A stretch of DNA of 64,000 nucleotides from Marinobacter panjinensis (GCF_005298175.1 NZ_SZYH01000002.1:186001-250000), one strand, 5' to 3'; counted from the first letter of the stretch, positions 18,824 to 28,804 are shown. A program made the numbers and translations. The notes: generated by a model not told the origin, from the letters alone.

Positions 18824-20557
18824 ATGACACCAAAAAAGATCCTGCGTCGCCCCAGCCCGGAAACCACGCCGGACTGGGGTCAGAATCTGCCCCCACTGCT
18901 CCGCCGCCTCTACGCCGCCCGGGGCGTAATTTCTGATGAACAGCTCAGTTATACCCTGAAGCACCTGGCCTCACCCATGGACCTCCGGGGAATCGACCGC
19001 GCTGTCGCTCTGCTGACTGAGGCAATTACCAGCCAGCAACGGGTACTGGTTCTGGGCGACTTTGACGCCGATGGTGCCACCAGCACGGCGGTGGCCATGC
19101 TGGGCTTGGGCATGCTGGGGTTGAACGACATCGATTTCCGCGTGCCCAGCCGCTTTTCCGATGGTTATGGCCTGACGCCCGGTATAATCCACCGGCTACA
19201 GGAAGAGGGCTCCCTGCCGGACCTGATGATTACCGTGGACAACGGCATCTCTGCGGTTGAGGGTGTCCAGGCAGCCCGGGATCTGGGCATAAAGGTGGTG
19301 GTGACCGACCACCACCTGGCCGGCGAAACCCTTCCCGATGCCGACGCCATCGTGAACCCCAACCAGCCCGGATGCCCCTTCCTGAGCAAGAACGCGGCGG
19401 GTGTGGGTGTGATGTTCTACGTGCTGACAGCCTTGCGCAAACATCTCCGGGAGCAGGGCCTCCTGCCAGATCCGCAGCCCAATCTTGGCAACCTGTTGGA
19501 TCTGGTTGCCCTCGGCACTGTGGCGGACGTGGTACCGCTGGATCACAACAACCGCATTTTCGTCGAACAGGGCCTGCGCCGAATTCGCCAGGGCGAAGCC
19601 CGTCCGGGTATTTTGGCGTTGCTGGAGGTGGCAGGTCGCGACCACAGCGAAATCAGCTCCACCGACCTTGGGTTTGTGGTCGGCCCAAGGCTTAATGCCG
19701 CCGGTCGCCTCGATGACATGAGCGTGGGCATCGCCTGCCTGCTGGCCGACAGCCGCGACGAGGCCCAACGGCTTGCCCGGGAGCTGGACACCTTTAACCG
19801 CGAACGGCGCACCATCGAAAAAGACATGAAAACCCAGGCCCAGGACCTGCTGGCGTCCATGTCGCTGGATATTGAAGGTTTACCCTGGGGGCTGGCCCTG
19901 TTCGACACCGACTGGCACCAGGGCGTGATCGGCATACTGGCCGCCCGCATCCGCGAGCAGACCCATCGCCCGACCATTGCTTTTGCGCCGGACGACAACG
20001 GCGAAGACATCAAAGGCTCCGCCCGCTCCATTCCCGGTTTGCATATCCGCGATGTGCTTGCAGTGGTTGACGCCCGCCACCCAGGCATGATGAAAAAATA
20101 CGGTGGCCACGCCATGGCGGCCGGCATGACCCTGTCCCGCAATGACCTTGACGCCTTCAGCGAGGCATTCGACAGGGCCGTGCGCGATACGCTGCGAGCG
20201 GAAGACCTGGAAGCTGCCATCACCACCGACGGCCCCCTGAACCCGGACGAACTACACTTGGAAACCGCCACACTGTTGAAGCGGGCCGGCCCGTGGGGTC
20301 AGCATTTCCCGGAGCCGCTGTTCGACGGCAACTTCCGCGTGGTCAGCCAGCGTATTGTTGGCGAGAACCACCTGAAACTGGTTCTACAGCCGGAAGAGGG
20401 TGGCGCCATCATCGACGGCATCGCCTTCAACACCGGGCCGGAAGTGCCGGACTACACCCGGACCGGGGCCCGGGTGGTGTACAAGCCTGACGCCAATACC
20501 TTTCGCGGGCGTACCAACTTGCAGCTTCTGGTGGATTATCTGGAGCCGTTGGTCTGA
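18824..20557 (+). CDS. recJ: Single-stranded-DNA-specific exonuclease RecJ
   Basis: A 5'-3' exonuclease on single-stranded DNA, used in RecF-pathway recombination, mismatch repair and base excision repair. The 577-residue DHH-family protein has metal-binding motifs GDFDADGATST, VTVDNGIS (as ITVDNG), VVTDHHLAG and LVALGTVADVVPL, a DHHA1 region with YGGHAMAAGM, and the C-terminal OB-like part. Its length matches E. coli RecJ. A long hairpin element lies just after the stop. Confidence 0.97.
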   Translation: MTPKKILRRPSPETTPDWGQNLPPLLRRLYAARGVISDEQLSYTLKHLASPMDLRGIDRAVALLTEAITSQQRVLVLGDFDADGATSTAVAMLGLGMLGLNDIDFRVPSRFSDGYGLTPGIIHRLQEEGSLPDLMITVDNGISAVEGVQAARDLGIKVVVTDHHLAGETLPDADAIVNPNQPGCPFLSKNAAGVGVMFYVLTALRKHLREQGLLPDPQPNLGNLLDLVALGTVADVVPLDHNNRIFVEQGLRRIRQGEARPGILALLEVAGRDHSEISSTDLGFVVGPRLNAAGRLDDMSVGIACLLADSRDEAQRLARELDTFNRERRTIEKDMKTQAQDLLASMSLDIEGLPWGLALFDTDWHQGVIGILAARIREQTHRPTIAFAPDDNGEDIKGSARSIPGLHIRDVLAVVDARHPGMMKKYGGHAMAAGMTLSRNDLDAFSEAFDRAVRDTLRAEDLEAAITTDGPLNPDELHLETATLLKRAGPWGQHFPEPLFDGNFRVVSQRIVGENHLKLVLQPEEGGAIIDGIAFNTGPEVPDYTRTGARVVYKPDANTFRGRTNLQLLVDYLEPLV

Positions 20558-20575
20558 CCTGAAGGTTGGGAGTCT

Positions 20576-20667
20576 GGCACAGGGGTGGGGGCTCTTTTCT
20601 TCTGGGAAAAGAACTCGCTGCGCTCAGACACCTTTTCCCGGCAGAAAAGAGCCCCCACCCCCATGCC
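20576..20667. repeat. Long imperfect palindrome, copy 1 of a two-copy hairpin element
   Basis: Arms of about 36 bases (20576-20611 and 20632-20667) pair with about five mismatches around a 20-base loop that contains CTCGCTGCGCTCAGACAC. The central 35 bases (20604-20638) are identical, in inverse orientation, to 24321-24355. The outer arms differ between the copies but remain self-complementary in each. It follows recJ by 18 bases and could act as a transcription end or an mRNA-stabilising structure. It has no clean T-run. Confidence 0.85.
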
Positions 20668-20697
20668 GATTAAATCTGGGAGTTAGCGCCGTATAAC

Positions 20698-20740
20698 GTA
20701 GGTCGGATTAGGCCTGAAAGGCCGTAATCCGACAAAAACC
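20698..20740. repeat. REP-like small palindrome
   Basis: GTCGGATTAGGCC and GGCCGTAATCCGAC pair around TGAAA with one bulged base, preceded by GTAG and followed by AAAAACC. Short palindromes with GTAGGTCGGATTA...TAATCCGAC are found dispersed between genes in many proteobacteria and resemble REP sequences. There is one copy in the window. Confidence 0.6.
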
Positions 20741-20825
20741 ACCGGCTGATTTAAAAACAGATTTCCGGTAGAATCTCGCGTCTGATTTTTATCGCATCCA
20801 TTTTCCGAGAGTGAGTAAGGATTTC

Positions 20826-21921
20826 ATGGAAATCAATCCCATTGTTACGAAGATAAAAGACCTTCGTGAGCGCACTGAAGCGCTCAGGGGGTATCTTTGA
20901 CTACGATCAGCGTAGTGAAAGACTGACCGAAGTAGAGCGCGAGCTGGAAGTGCCCTCAGTGTGGGAAGACCCCGAGCGGGCGCAGGCGCTGGGCAAGGAA
21001 AGGTCCGATCTTGAGTTGATTGTACGTACCATCGACAACCTCACCTCCGGCCTGGATGACGCCGATGGGCTGCTGGAAATTGCAGCTGAGGAAGAGGACG
21101 AAGGTACGGTTGCAGAGATTGAAGCAGACCTGGAAAGCCTCGACAAGGAGCTGGAAAAACTCGAGTTCCGCCGTATGTTCTCCGGCGAGATGGACGCCAA
21201 TAACGCTTACCTGGACATCCAGGCAGGCTCCGGGGGCACCGAAGCCCAGGACTGGGCCAACATGCTGCTGCGCATGTATCTGCGCTGGGCCGAGCATCGC
21301 GGGTTCAAGGCCGAGATCGTCGAGTTGCAGGACGGCGACGTGGCAGGCATCAAAAGCGCCACCGTTCACGTTCAGGGCGATTATGCGTTCGGCTGGTTGC
21401 GCACGGAAACCGGTGTTCACCGGCTGGTTCGCAAATCACCATTTGATTCTGGCAACCGCCGCCACACCTCGTTCTCGTCGGTGTTCGTATCCCCGGAAGT
21501 GGATGACAGTTTCGTGATCGAAATTGATCCGTCTGATCTGCGGGTTGATGTTTATCGTGCCTCTGGCGCCGGTGGTCAGCACGTTAACCGGACCGAGTCC
21601 GCGGTGCGCCTGACCCACAATCCGACCGGTATTGTTGTGGCCTGTCAGGCTGGCAGAAGTCAGCACCAGAACAAAGACCAGGCCATGAAACAGCTGAAGG
21701 CCAAGCTGTTCGAGCGCGAGATGCAGGAGCGCAACGCCGAGAAACAGAAGGCGGAAGACGCCAAGGCCGACATTGGCTGGGGCAGCCAGATTCGCTCGTA
21801 CGTGCTGGACGATGGTCGGATCAAGGATCTTCGTACCAAGGTGGAGACCAGCAATACCCAGGCGGTGCTGGATGGTGACATCGACAAGTTTATCGAAGCC
21901 AGCCTGAAGATGGCGCTGTAA
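20826..21921 (+). CDS. prfB: Peptide chain release factor 2 (programmed +1 frameshift)
   Basis: RF2 terminates translation at UGA and UAA. Reading begins at ATG 20826 and runs 24 codons to an in-frame TGA at 20898. The ribosome then shifts +1 at CTT and continues from 20899 (Asp-Tyr-Asp) to 21921, giving 364 residues. The domain with [16 protein letters not shown] contains the catalytic GGQ. KSPFDSG holds the SPF anticodon-like tripeptide specific to RF2. This is one functional gene, not a pseudogene. lysS follows 51 bases later, as in E. coli. Confidence 0.97.
20886..20900 (+). promoter_or_regulatory. prfB programmed frameshift signal
   Basis: The Shine-Dalgarno-like AGGGGG (20886-20891) is followed by TAT CTT TGA C, the classic arrangement that makes ribosomes slip +1 at CTT when RF2 is scarce. 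It is an autoregulatory circuit known from E. coli and most bacteria. Confidence 0.97.
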
Positions 21922-21972
21922 CCAGCGCCTTCGCCATGCTGACCCGGACAATTCCCGATTTTGTGAGCCAAC

Positions 21973-23505
21973 ATGACTGAACACACCCAGAATGCACAGC
22001 CCGAGGACAACAAGCTGATTGCCGAGCGTCGCGCCAAGCTGTCTGAGATGCGCGAGCAGGGCAATGCCTTTCCGAACGACTTCCGCCGCGACGCCACCGC
22101 CGCCGAGCTTCAGGCCAAATACGGTGACAAGAGCAAGGAAGAGCTGGCGGAGATGGGTATCGTGGTGGCCATTGCCGGCCGGATGATGCTCGACCGCAAG
22201 GCGTTCAAGGTGGTTCAGGACATGACCGGCCGCATCCAGATTTATGCCACCAAGGATGTCCAGAAAGACACCAAGCACTGGGATCTGGGCGATATCGTGG
22301 GTGTGCGTGGCGTCCTGTGCAAGTCCGGCAAGGGCGACCTGTATGTGAGCATGGACGAGTACACTCTGCTTACCAAGTCACTGCGCCCGCTGCCGGAGAA
22401 GCACAAGGGCCTGACCGATACCGAGGCCCGGTACCGTCATCGCTATGTTGACCTGATGGTGAACGAAGACAGTCGCCGGGTGTTCTATGCGCGCTCGAAG
22501 ATCATCAGTGTCATGCGCCAGTACTTCACCGACCGGGACTTCATGGAAGTGGAAACCCCGATGCTGCAGGTGATCCCGGGTGGAGCCACGGCGCGACCGT
22601 TCGTGACCCACCACAACGCCCTGGGCATCGACATGTACCTGCGCATTGCGCCGGAGCTGTTTCTCAAGCGCCTGGTGGTGGGTGGCTTTGAGCGGGTGTT
22701 CGAGATCAACCGCAACTTCCGCAATGAGGGGCTGTCCACCCGCCATAACCCGGAATTCACCATGGTGGAGTTCTATCAGGCCTACGCAGACCACAACGAC
22801 CTGATGGACCTGACCGAAGACATGCTGCGCACCATCACCCAGAAGGTGCTGGGAACCACCACGGTGGTGAACACCCGCACCCTGACCGATGGTGAAGAAG
22901 AGACCATCGAATACGACTTCGGCAAGCCCTTCGAGCGCCTGACCGTGGTGGATGCCATCCTGCGCCATAACCCCGACATCAAGGCCGAAGAGCTGGCCGA
23001 TGAAGCCGGTGCCCGCAAGGTGGCCAAAGATCTTGGCATCCATATCAAGAATGGCTGGGGACTGGGCAAGGTCCAGATCGAGATTTTCGAGGCAACCGCC
23101 GAGCATCGGCTGATGCAGCCGACCTTCATCACCGACTACCCGAAAGAAGTGTCCCCGCTGGCCCGCTGTAAAGACAACGACCCGTTCGTGACCGAGCGCT
23201 TCGAGTTCTTTGTGGGCGGCCGCGAAATCGCCAACGGCTTCTCCGAGCTTAACGACGCCGAAGACCAGGCCGAACGCTTCCAGGACCAGGTGGCCGAAAA
23301 AGACGCCGGCGACGACGAAGCCATGTTCTACGACGAAGACTACATCATGGCACTGGAATACGGTTTGCCGCCGACGGCTGGTGAAGGCATCGGCATCGAC
23401 CGCCTGGCCATGCTGCTGACCAACTCCGCCTCCATCCGCGACGTGATTCTGTTCCCGGCCATGCGCCCGGAACACAAAGCTGAAACGAAGAAAGACGAGG
23501 GCTGA
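21973..23505 (+). CDS. lysS: Lysyl-tRNA synthetase, class II
   Basis: The 510-residue homodimeric enzyme charges tRNA-Lys. It has an N-terminal OB-fold anticodon-binding domain (about 65-150) and a class II core with motif 2 around [20 protein letters not shown] and motif 3 in [12 protein letters not shown]. The position after prfB is conserved among gammaproteobacteria. Two bases separate its stop from the ung start. Confidence 0.98.
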   Translation: MTEHTQNAQPEDNKLIAERRAKLSEMREQGNAFPNDFRRDATAAELQAKYGDKSKEELAEMGIVVAIAGRMMLDRKAFKVVQDMTGRIQIYATKDVQKDTKHWDLGDIVGVRGVLCKSGKGDLYVSMDEYTLLTKSLRPLPEKHKGLTDTEARYRHRYVDLMVNEDSRRVFYARSKIISVMRQYFTDRDFMEVETPMLQVIPGGATARPFVTHHNALGIDMYLRIAPELFLKRLVVGGFERVFEINRNFRNEGLSTRHNPEFTMVEFYQAYADHNDLMDLTEDMLRTITQKVLGTTTVVNTRTLTDGEEETIEYDFGKPFERLTVVDAILRHNPDIKAEELADEAGARKVAKDLGIHIKNGWGLGKVQIEIFEATAEHRLMQPTFITDYPKEVSPLARCKDNDPFVTERFEFFVGGREIANGFSELNDAEDQAERFQDQVAEKDAGDDEAMFYDEDYIMALEYGLPPTAGEGIGIDRLAMLLTNSASIRDVILFPAMRPEHKAETKKDEG

Positions 23506-23507
23506 CC

Positions 23508-24254
23508 ATGCAGCCGGTGGAGATACTGGCAAACCAGCTCAAGCCCGACCGGGGCTGGTCAGAGCACCTTGGCAACGAATTCAGTCAGCCGTACATGCAA
23601 CAGCTGGCTGAATTCCTGGCGGCAGAGGAACAGGCCGGAAAAACCCTGTACCCCGCCAGCCACCTCTGCTTTAACGCATTGAACAGCACCCCGTTGAACC
23701 AGGTCCGCGTCGTCATCCTCGGCCAGGACCCGTACCACGGCCCCGGCCAGGCCCACGGACTGTGCTTCTCCGTACGCCCCCACGTTGCCACACCACCGTC
23801 ACTGGTTAACATCTTCAAGGAAATCCAGGAGGATATGGGCGTCCAGCCCCCGGACCACGGTTGCCTGCAACCCTGGGCCGACCAGGGCGTGCTACTGCTC
23901 AACAGCGTCCTCACCGTCGTCCAGGGCCAGGCCGGCGCCCACCAGGGCAAAGGCTGGGAAACCTTCACTGACAGGGTCATAGAAACCATCAACCGGGAAC
24001 GGCAGGGTGTGGTGTTTCTACTCTGGGGAAGTTATGCGAAAAAGAAAGGCCAACACATCGACCGCAGCAAACACCTGGTACTGGACGGCCCACACCCTTC
24101 ACCATTAAGCGCCTACCGCGGCTTCTTCGGCTGTAAGCACTTTTCCAAGGCAAACGAGTGGCTACAACAGAACGGCTTGCCAACAGTGAATTGGTCTTTA
24201 CCAAACAAATCAGAGCTACTGGAACAATACGGAAAAGGTCAGTCCAGCTCTTAA
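23508..24254 (+). CDS. ung: Uracil-DNA glycosylase, family 1
   Basis: Removes uracil from DNA. The 248 residues carry the family 1 motifs: water-activating loop [14 protein letters not shown], the LLNSVLTV strand, and the [14 protein letters not shown] leucine loop. It starts 2 bases after the lysS stop, so it is probably translated from the lysS message. The second long hairpin element follows about 40 bases after the stop. Confidence 0.97.
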   Translation: MQPVEILANQLKPDRGWSEHLGNEFSQPYMQQLAEFLAAEEQAGKTLYPASHLCFNALNSTPLNQVRVVILGQDPYHGPGQAHGLCFSVRPHVATPPSLVNIFKEIQEDMGVQPPDHGCLQPWADQGVLLLNSVLTVVQGQAGAHQGKGWETFTDRVIETINRERQGVVFLLWGSYAKKKGQHIDRSKHLVLDGPHPSPLSAYRGFFGCKHFSKANEWLQQNGLPTVNWSLPNKSELLEQYGKGQSSS

Positions 24255-24291
24255 AAGGAATGCAAAGGGCGTCCTGCCAAAAGGTATGATC

Positions 24292-24381
24292 GGCCGGAGG
24301 CGGGGGTATTTTCTCTGACAGGAAAAGGTGTCTGAGCGCAGCGAGTTCTTTTCCCGAAGAAAAATACCCCCGCCTCCGGCC
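24292..24381. repeat. Long imperfect palindrome, copy 2 of the hairpin element
   Basis: Arms of about 35 bases (24292-24328 and 24346-24381) contain GGCCGGAGGCGGGGGTATTT and its complement. The centre (24321-24355) is identical in reverse complement to the centre of the copy at 20576-20667. The outer arms share no clear identity with copy 1, apart from the TTTTCT next to the centre. It lies between the convergent ends of ung and the HDOD gene, where it could terminate transcription from both sides. Confidence 0.85.
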
Positions 24382-24418
24382 AGCCCCCGATTTTTCAGGC
24401 CCCCGGGCCGGCCCCGGA

Positions 24419-25252
24419 CTATTTAAGAAGCGCCATAGCCGCTTCCATCTGCGCATTCAGATCCTCTTCCTCGCTCATATCGACCTCCGGATCCAACCCA
24501 AGCCGATCAAACGCCGAAATCGTCTTCCAGTCCACCTCAGTCCAGGGGTGATCCGTCCCCGCAATCAACTGCAGATTGGCAACCAACACCAGATCGGCAT
24601 AATCCGCCGCCGGCACCTCACGATGCAGATTCGCGTATTCCAGAGGCACATTCTGCAGCTCCTTCGGAAAATCCCACTTCTGCAGAATGGTGGCGCCGAT
24701 GCGTGGATGAATCTCCTCAATCACATTGTCCAGCATGATACCGCTGATCTGGATATCACGGTCCTCCACGTAACGCAGAATCGGCAACACCCCGATCAGG
24801 TGAACCAGCCCCGCCAGAGTGGCCTGGTCCGGTTTGAGTTTGGTGTAATGCTGCGCCAGCACATGGCACACACCCGCCACCTCGGTGCTCTTCTGCCAGG
24901 TGGCGCGCAGACGCTTGTCGATCATGTCGGATGTGGCCTGGAACATCTGCTCCATGGCCAGGCCCATGGCCAGATTGCTGGTATAGGCCATGCCAAGGCG
25001 GCTGACGGCCATGTTCAGGTTTTCAATGGCACGGCTGCCACGGAACAGCGGGCTGTTGCAGACACGGATGATGCGGGCAGAAAGCGCCGTGTCGTTGCTG
25101 ATGCACTTCACCAGATCAAGAATGGCGGAGTCTTCATTTTCGGCGATTTCCCGGACCTGCAACGCAACTTCGGGAAGCGTCGGGAGTACAAGTTTGTCGT
25201 TTTCAATGGCATCGGTCAGATCGGTTTTTATGGTTTCGACAATGTTCGACAT
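24419..25252 (-). CDS. HDOD domain protein
   Basis: A 277-residue protein consisting mainly of an HDOD domain (about 20-215), a helical relative of HD hydrolases that lacks the metal-binding His-Asp pair. Typical sequence includes LPTLPEVALQVREIAENED, SNDTALSARIIRVCNSPLF and the AGLVHLIGVLPIL block, where HD enzymes would have HD. HDOD proteins are usually signalling or regulatory, but no partner domain is present here. The C-terminus is acidic (VDMSEEEDLNAQ). It appears to be monocistronic, with its own extended -10 promoter. Confidence 0.9.
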   Translation of the reverse strand: MSNIVETIKTDLTDAIENDKLVLPTLPEVALQVREIAENEDSAILDLVKCISNDTALSARIIRVCNSPLFRGSRAIENLNMAVSRLGMAYTSNLAMGLAMEQMFQATSDMIDKRLRATWQKSTEVAGVCHVLAQHYTKLKPDQATLAGLVHLIGVLPILRYVEDRDIQISGIMLDNVIEEIHPRIGATILQKWDFPKELQNVPLEYANLHREVPAADYADLVLVANLQLIAGTDHPWTEVDWKTISAFDRLGLDPEVDMSEEEDLNAQMEAAMALLK

Positions 25253-25335
25253 GGTCAGCTGTGGTCCGCCTGTTGAATGTTGCCTGGCCGGCAGATGAAT
25301 CCGGAAAGGCCAAAATGTTCAGGTATATGAAGTAC

Positions 25336-25344
25336 TTTATAGCA
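25336..25344 (-). promoter_or_regulatory. Candidate extended -10 promoter of the HDOD gene
   Basis: Read on the minus strand, TGCTATAAA fits an extended -10 element (TGn plus TATAAA). A TTGACA (25363-25368) lies 21 bases further up, which is too far for a standard spacer. The promoter region touches the 3' end of ygfZ. Confidence 0.45.
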
Positions 25345-25369
25345 AATTCTCAGCAATCTTCCTGTCAAC

Positions 25370-26368
25370 TTATGTATCAGACGGACCCGTTTGTTCACGT
25401 TCGGAAACCGAATAGGGCAGCGGACGCAGGAAAAGGGTAGTGTCTGGCGCACTCTCTGGTGCCAGGCTGAGCTCCGCCGCATCATGCCGTACTACGGCAA
25501 GAAGTTCGGCGCTGCCATCAGCAAAACCAACAGAGTTGATCACCGTGCCTACCGGACGGTCGCCATCCCGAACGGCCTCACCGGGTGCGGGCAGGGTTTC
25601 GGTTTGCCCGGTGGCGAAGCGGAAAAGGCTTTTCTTGAGCTGCCCCAGAAAATGCATACGGGCAATCACTTCCTGCCCGGTATAGCATCCTTTTTTGAAG
25701 TGAATGCCTCCCACGTGCTGCCAGTTCAGCATTTGCGGTACAAACCCTTCTTTGGTGGCCGGGGTAAGCGCCGCTACACCGGCTGCAACTTCGGAGGCAT
25801 GCCAGTCGGACAGGGTAGCCGCGGGAATGTTGTTCAGCGCTTGCTGCAGCGACTTGTCCAGAGCTCCGGTCTGCCACAGCTCATAGCGGGCCATGCCTTC
25901 AGCGGTCGTCATTGTGCGGATGAGGTGGCCACCCTGGATTGTCACTGAATCCCCTGCCGTCGCCAATCTGCCGGTGTCGTCGGGCAGGAGTTGGCTCACT
26001 GTGGAGTCACCCATCAAACCGATTATCCGGGCGTCGGACTCCACTTCCATGGAAGTGCCACGGAAAAGCATCAGGTATTTGCGCAGATGAGCGACGGTAT
26101 CGTCTGCCAGATCTACCGGTAGCTCCAGGAGGACGTCGTCGCCATCGCGTACCAGTCTGGTCAGACAGTAAGCCCGGCCTTTCGGGGTGCAGGCGGCAGC
26201 CCTCGGGGCGTGACTTTGAGTGACGTCATCAATCTGCTGGCTGAATTGCCCCTGAAGGAACTTATCGGTTCCCGGGCCGGCTACTCGCACCATAACCCGG
26301 TCGGAAATGGTAACGCGGGACGGATGAGGCAGCGGATGGCTGGCGGCCGGGTTTTCGGTGTCTGACAT
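25370..26368 (-). CDS. ygfZ: YgfZ/GcvT-fold folate-dependent Fe-S cluster protein
   Basis: The 332-residue cytoplasmic protein helps maintain certain iron-sulfur enzymes using tetrahydrofolate. The family signature KGCYTGQEVIARM, with its conserved cysteine, is present near residue 215, and the N-terminus has VAGPGTDKFLQGQFSQQ. ATG 26368 is preceded by GGAG at 7 bases and was chosen over an upstream ATG at 26431, whose extra residues would overlap the ygfX end. It is in a probable operon with ygfX, sdhE and nadB on the minus strand, as in Pseudomonas. Confidence 0.92.
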   Translation of the reverse strand: MSDTENPAASHPLPHPSRVTISDRVMVRVAGPGTDKFLQGQFSQQIDDVTQSHAPRAAACTPKGRAYCLTRLVRDGDDVLLELPVDLADDTVAHLRKYLMLFRGTSMEVESDARIIGLMGDSTVSQLLPDDTGRLATAGDSVTIQGGHLIRTMTTAEGMARYELWQTGALDKSLQQALNNIPAATLSDWHASEVAAGVAALTPATKEGFVPQMLNWQHVGGIHFKKGCYTGQEVIARMHFLGQLKKSLFRFATGQTETLPAPGEAVRDGDRPVGTVINSVGFADGSAELLAVVRHDAAELSLAPESAPDTTLFLRPLPYSVSEREQTGPSDT

Positions 26369-26382
26369 GGAACGCTCCGGAA

Positions 26383-26853
26383 TCAGTGGGTTTCCTGAAC
26401 ATTGAGGGGTTGCTGGCCCAGACGAAGCCATACCCGCAACTGGCGGAAAGCTTCTGGTGAGGTGTTGCAGAGCCTGGGTGTGAGCGCAACAAGAACAACA
26501 GGGTATGTTCCTGATATGGTGCCGGTACGTCGCAGTTTCAAGATGGTGAACCCCGCGCTCACCCGGCTTTCACCGTAGGGTAGCACGGCAACATCCTCGC
26601 CCTCGCCCAGGCGTGCGTATAGCTGTTGGTTTTCAACTTTCAGGCCGACCACTGCGTTCGGGCCTGACAGCAGACCGTTACGACGATACTGGTTGATGGC
26701 ACCGGCGGATGTGAGTGTGATCAGCAGCAGCAAAGCCAGGCCATGATCGCTGGCCAGAAGCGCCACCAGGGCGGTCAGCAACAGCCAGGGCAGGGCGCAG
26801 AGAATACCCACCGGACGGGATGGCGAGATTGGCAGGTCAATCCGGCTGGACAC
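26383..26853 (-). CDS. ygfX: YgfX-like small membrane protein
   Basis: The 156-residue protein has two adjacent membrane segments (about residues 15-50) followed by a soluble region ending in [20 protein letters not shown], consistent with the YgfX/CptA family. In E. coli this gene is next to sdhE and was once described as the toxin of a cptBA pair. That role is disputed. The likely start is GTG at 26853, overlapping the sdhE end by 17 bases, which implies translational coupling. Confidence 0.8.
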   Translation of the reverse strand: MSSRIDLPISPSRPVGILCALPWLLLTALVALLASDHGLALLLLITLTSAGAINQYRRNGLLSGPNAVVGLKVENQQLYARLGEGEDVAVLPYGESRVSAGFTILKLRRTGTISGTYPVVLVALTPRLCNTSPEAFRQLRVWLRLGQQPLNVQETH

Positions 26854-27091
26854 GTTTCAGAATGATATTGACGATGCGTTGAAGGTCCGGATCTTCCGGG
26901 CGGCTGCGCTGCATGAACCACTCGAAGATATCTGTGTCTTCGCAGGTGATCAGTTTGTGGTAGCGGGCCTGGTCTTCAGCCGGTAAGTCCCGGTAGGCCT
27001 CTTCCAGGAACGGGATCAACAATACGTCCAGCTCAAGCATGCCGCGACGGCTGTGCCACCACAGGCGGTTAAACTCGGTTTTGTCAGACAT
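26837..27091 (-). CDS. sdhE: Succinate dehydrogenase assembly factor 2 (FAD assembly)
   Basis: The 84-residue SdhE helps attach FAD covalently to the flavoprotein subunits of succinate dehydrogenase and fumarate reductase. The conserved RRGMLELD motif is visible near the N-terminus, with an acidic helical remainder that includes DIFEWFM. The start at 27091 is preceded by GAGAG. A longer frame from 27139 would add 16 non-family residues. Its position next to nadB, another flavoprotein gene, is conserved in Pseudomonas. Confidence 0.93.
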   Translation of the reverse strand: MSDKTEFNRLWWHSRRGMLELDVLLIPFLEEAYRDLPAEDQARYHKLITCEDTDIFEWFMQRSRPEDPDLQRIVNIILKRVQPD

Positions 27092-27135
27092 GAATACTCT
27101 CAGTTGCCCAATGGGATCAGTTTGGACCGGCCCGG

Positions 27136-28740
27136 TCACGGGTTCGGTCGTCTATAGGTTGTAGGAACCAGTACGGTATCTTTGGCTTCGTGGAGCAGTC
27201 CCGGGAAATCCAGTGTGTAATGCAAGCCACGACTCTCCCTGCGCTGCAGGGCCGAGCAGATGATCAGGTCGGCAACGGTGACCAGGTTGCGCAATTCCAG
27301 CAGGTCATTGGACACCCGGTAATTGCTGTAGAACTCGCCGATTTCCCGCTCCAGAAGATCAATACGGTGTTTGGCGCGCTGCAGACGTTTGGTGGTCCGA
27401 ACGATGCCCACATAGTCCCACATGAAATGCCGCAGTTCGTCCCAGTTGTGGGAGATTACCACGTCCTCGTCGGAATCCCTTACCTGGCTTTCGTCCCAGT
27501 CAGGGGCGGTCGGCGGAGGTGGGATGTCGGATTCCCGCCGCGCGATATCCGCGGCAGCGGCACGGCCGTAGACCAGGCACTCCAGCAGGGAGTTGCTGGC
27601 CATGCGATTGGCACCGTGCAGTCCGGTAAACGCGGCCTCGCCAACGACATAGAGCTGGTTGATATCGGTACGGGCCCGCTCATCGCTAAGCACCCCGCCA
27701 CAGGTATAGTGAGCGGCGGGTACCACCGGAATGGGTTGTCTGGTGATATCAATTCCGAAGAGCAGGCACTTTTCGTAAATGGTCGGGAAATGGTGCCTGA
27801 TAAAATCAGCCGGCTTGTGGCTGATATCAAGGAGCAGATGATCCGCGCCCAAGCGTTTCATCTCATGGTCAATCGCACGGGCAACGATGTCTCTGGGGGC
27901 CAGTTCGCCCCGTTTGTCGAACCTCTCCATAAACCGGGTGCCGTCCGGCAGAAGCAGCACACCGCCTTCGCCCCGCACCGCCTCGGTAATCAGGAACGAC
28001 TTGGCGTGAGGGTGGTACAGGCAGGTGGGATGAAACTGGTTGAACTCCATGTTGCCGACCCGGCAGCCCGCCCGCCACGCCATGGCGATGCCGTCCCCCG
28101 ACGCGCCATCGGGGTTGGTGGTGTAGCGGTAGGCCTTGCTGGCGCCACCGGTGGCGATGATGGTAAACCGGGCCCGGAAAAGTTCAACGTGGTTATCTTC
28201 CAGGTTCAGGATATAAGCGCCTACACAGGCGTTGCCCGGTAGCGAAAGTTTGCGGTTGGTGATCAGGTCTACCGCGACCCGGCGCGACATGAGTGAAATA
28301 TTGGAGCGCGCCTGGGCCTGTGACGTCAATGTTGTGGAGACCGCATGGCCAGTAGCATCAGCCGCATGGATGATGCGTCGGTGGCTGTGCCCTCCCTCCC
28401 GCGTGAGGTGATAGTGGGACTCGTCATCGCGGGTGAAGGTGACGCCGCTGTCAATCAGCCAGTCAATGCTCTCGCGGCCATGCTCCACGGTAAACCGCAC
28501 GGCGTCCTCGTGGCAGAGCCCGCCCCCGGCGCTGAGGGTGTCGCTGATGTGGTTTTCCAGGGAGTCGGCGTCATCCAGTACCGCTGCAATACCGCCCTGG
28601 GCCCAGAGTGTTGCTCCGCTGCTTATGTCGCCCTTGCTGACAACGGCAACCTGCAGGTGTTCGGGCAGGTTAAGCGCAGCGGTCAGTCCGGCTGCGCCGC
28701 TGCCGATTATCAGAACATCGAATTCGTAGGATTGTGGCAT
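27136..28740 (-). CDS. nadB: L-aspartate oxidase
   Basis: This FAD enzyme oxidises aspartate to iminoaspartate, the first step of de novo NAD synthesis. The 534 residues include the N-terminal Rossmann motif [50 protein letters not shown] (active-site region) and the C-terminal domain with [20 protein letters not shown]. The start is uncertain: ATG 28740 gives a family-like N-terminus, while ATG 28761 adds seven residues. Neither has a good ribosome binding site. It is divergent from algU. Confidence 0.95.
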   Translation of the reverse strand: MPQSYEFDVLIIGSGAAGLTAALNLPEHLQVAVVSKGDISSGATLWAQGGIAAVLDDADSLENHISDTLSAGGGLCHEDAVRFTVEHGRESIDWLIDSGVTFTRDDESHYHLTREGGHSHRRIIHAADATGHAVSTTLTSQAQARSNISLMSRRVAVDLITNRKLSLPGNACVGAYILNLEDNHVELFRARFTIIATGGASKAYRYTTNPDGASGDGIAMAWRAGCRVGNMEFNQFHPTCLYHPHAKSFLITEAVRGEGGVLLLPDGTRFMERFDKRGELAPRDIVARAIDHEMKRLGADHLLLDISHKPADFIRHHFPTIYEKCLLFGIDITRQPIPVVPAAHYTCGGVLSDERARTDINQLYVVGEAAFTGLHGANRMASNSLLECLVYGRAAAADIARRESDIPPPPTAPDWDESQVRDSDEDVVISHNWDELRHFMWDYVGIVRTTKRLQRAKHRIDLLEREIGEFYSNYRVSNDLLELRNLVTVADLIICSALQRRESRGLHYTLDFPGLLHEAKDTVLVPTTYRRPNP

Positions 28741-28777
28741 CGGGTCGTTATCGCAGGCCATAATGTGGAGGTGTATT

Positions 28778-28804
28778 GAACTAAACTTTATGCCTGCTGT
28801 CTAT
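28778..28804 (+). promoter_or_regulatory. Candidate AlgU (sigma-E type) promoter of the algU operon
   Basis: GAACTA (28778-28783), a 16-base spacer, and TCTAT (28800-28804) resemble the extracytoplasmic sigma-22/sigma-E consensus (GAACTT, 16-17 bases, TCTGA). Autoregulation of algU through such a promoter is known in Pseudomonas. It was assigned by eye, and two positions differ from the consensus. Confidence 0.4.

Noticed and set aside
20826..20900. prfB looked interrupted by an early TGA, as in a pseudogene
   Set aside because: The stop is in the standard programmed frameshift site and the downstream frame is complete with GGQ and SPF motifs.
26383..27091. ygfX-sdhE read as a CptA/CptB toxin-antitoxin pair
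   Set aside because: SdhE is an established flavinylation factor, and its nadB neighbourhood supports that. The toxin role of YgfX is disputed, so no toxin-antitoxin system is claimed.
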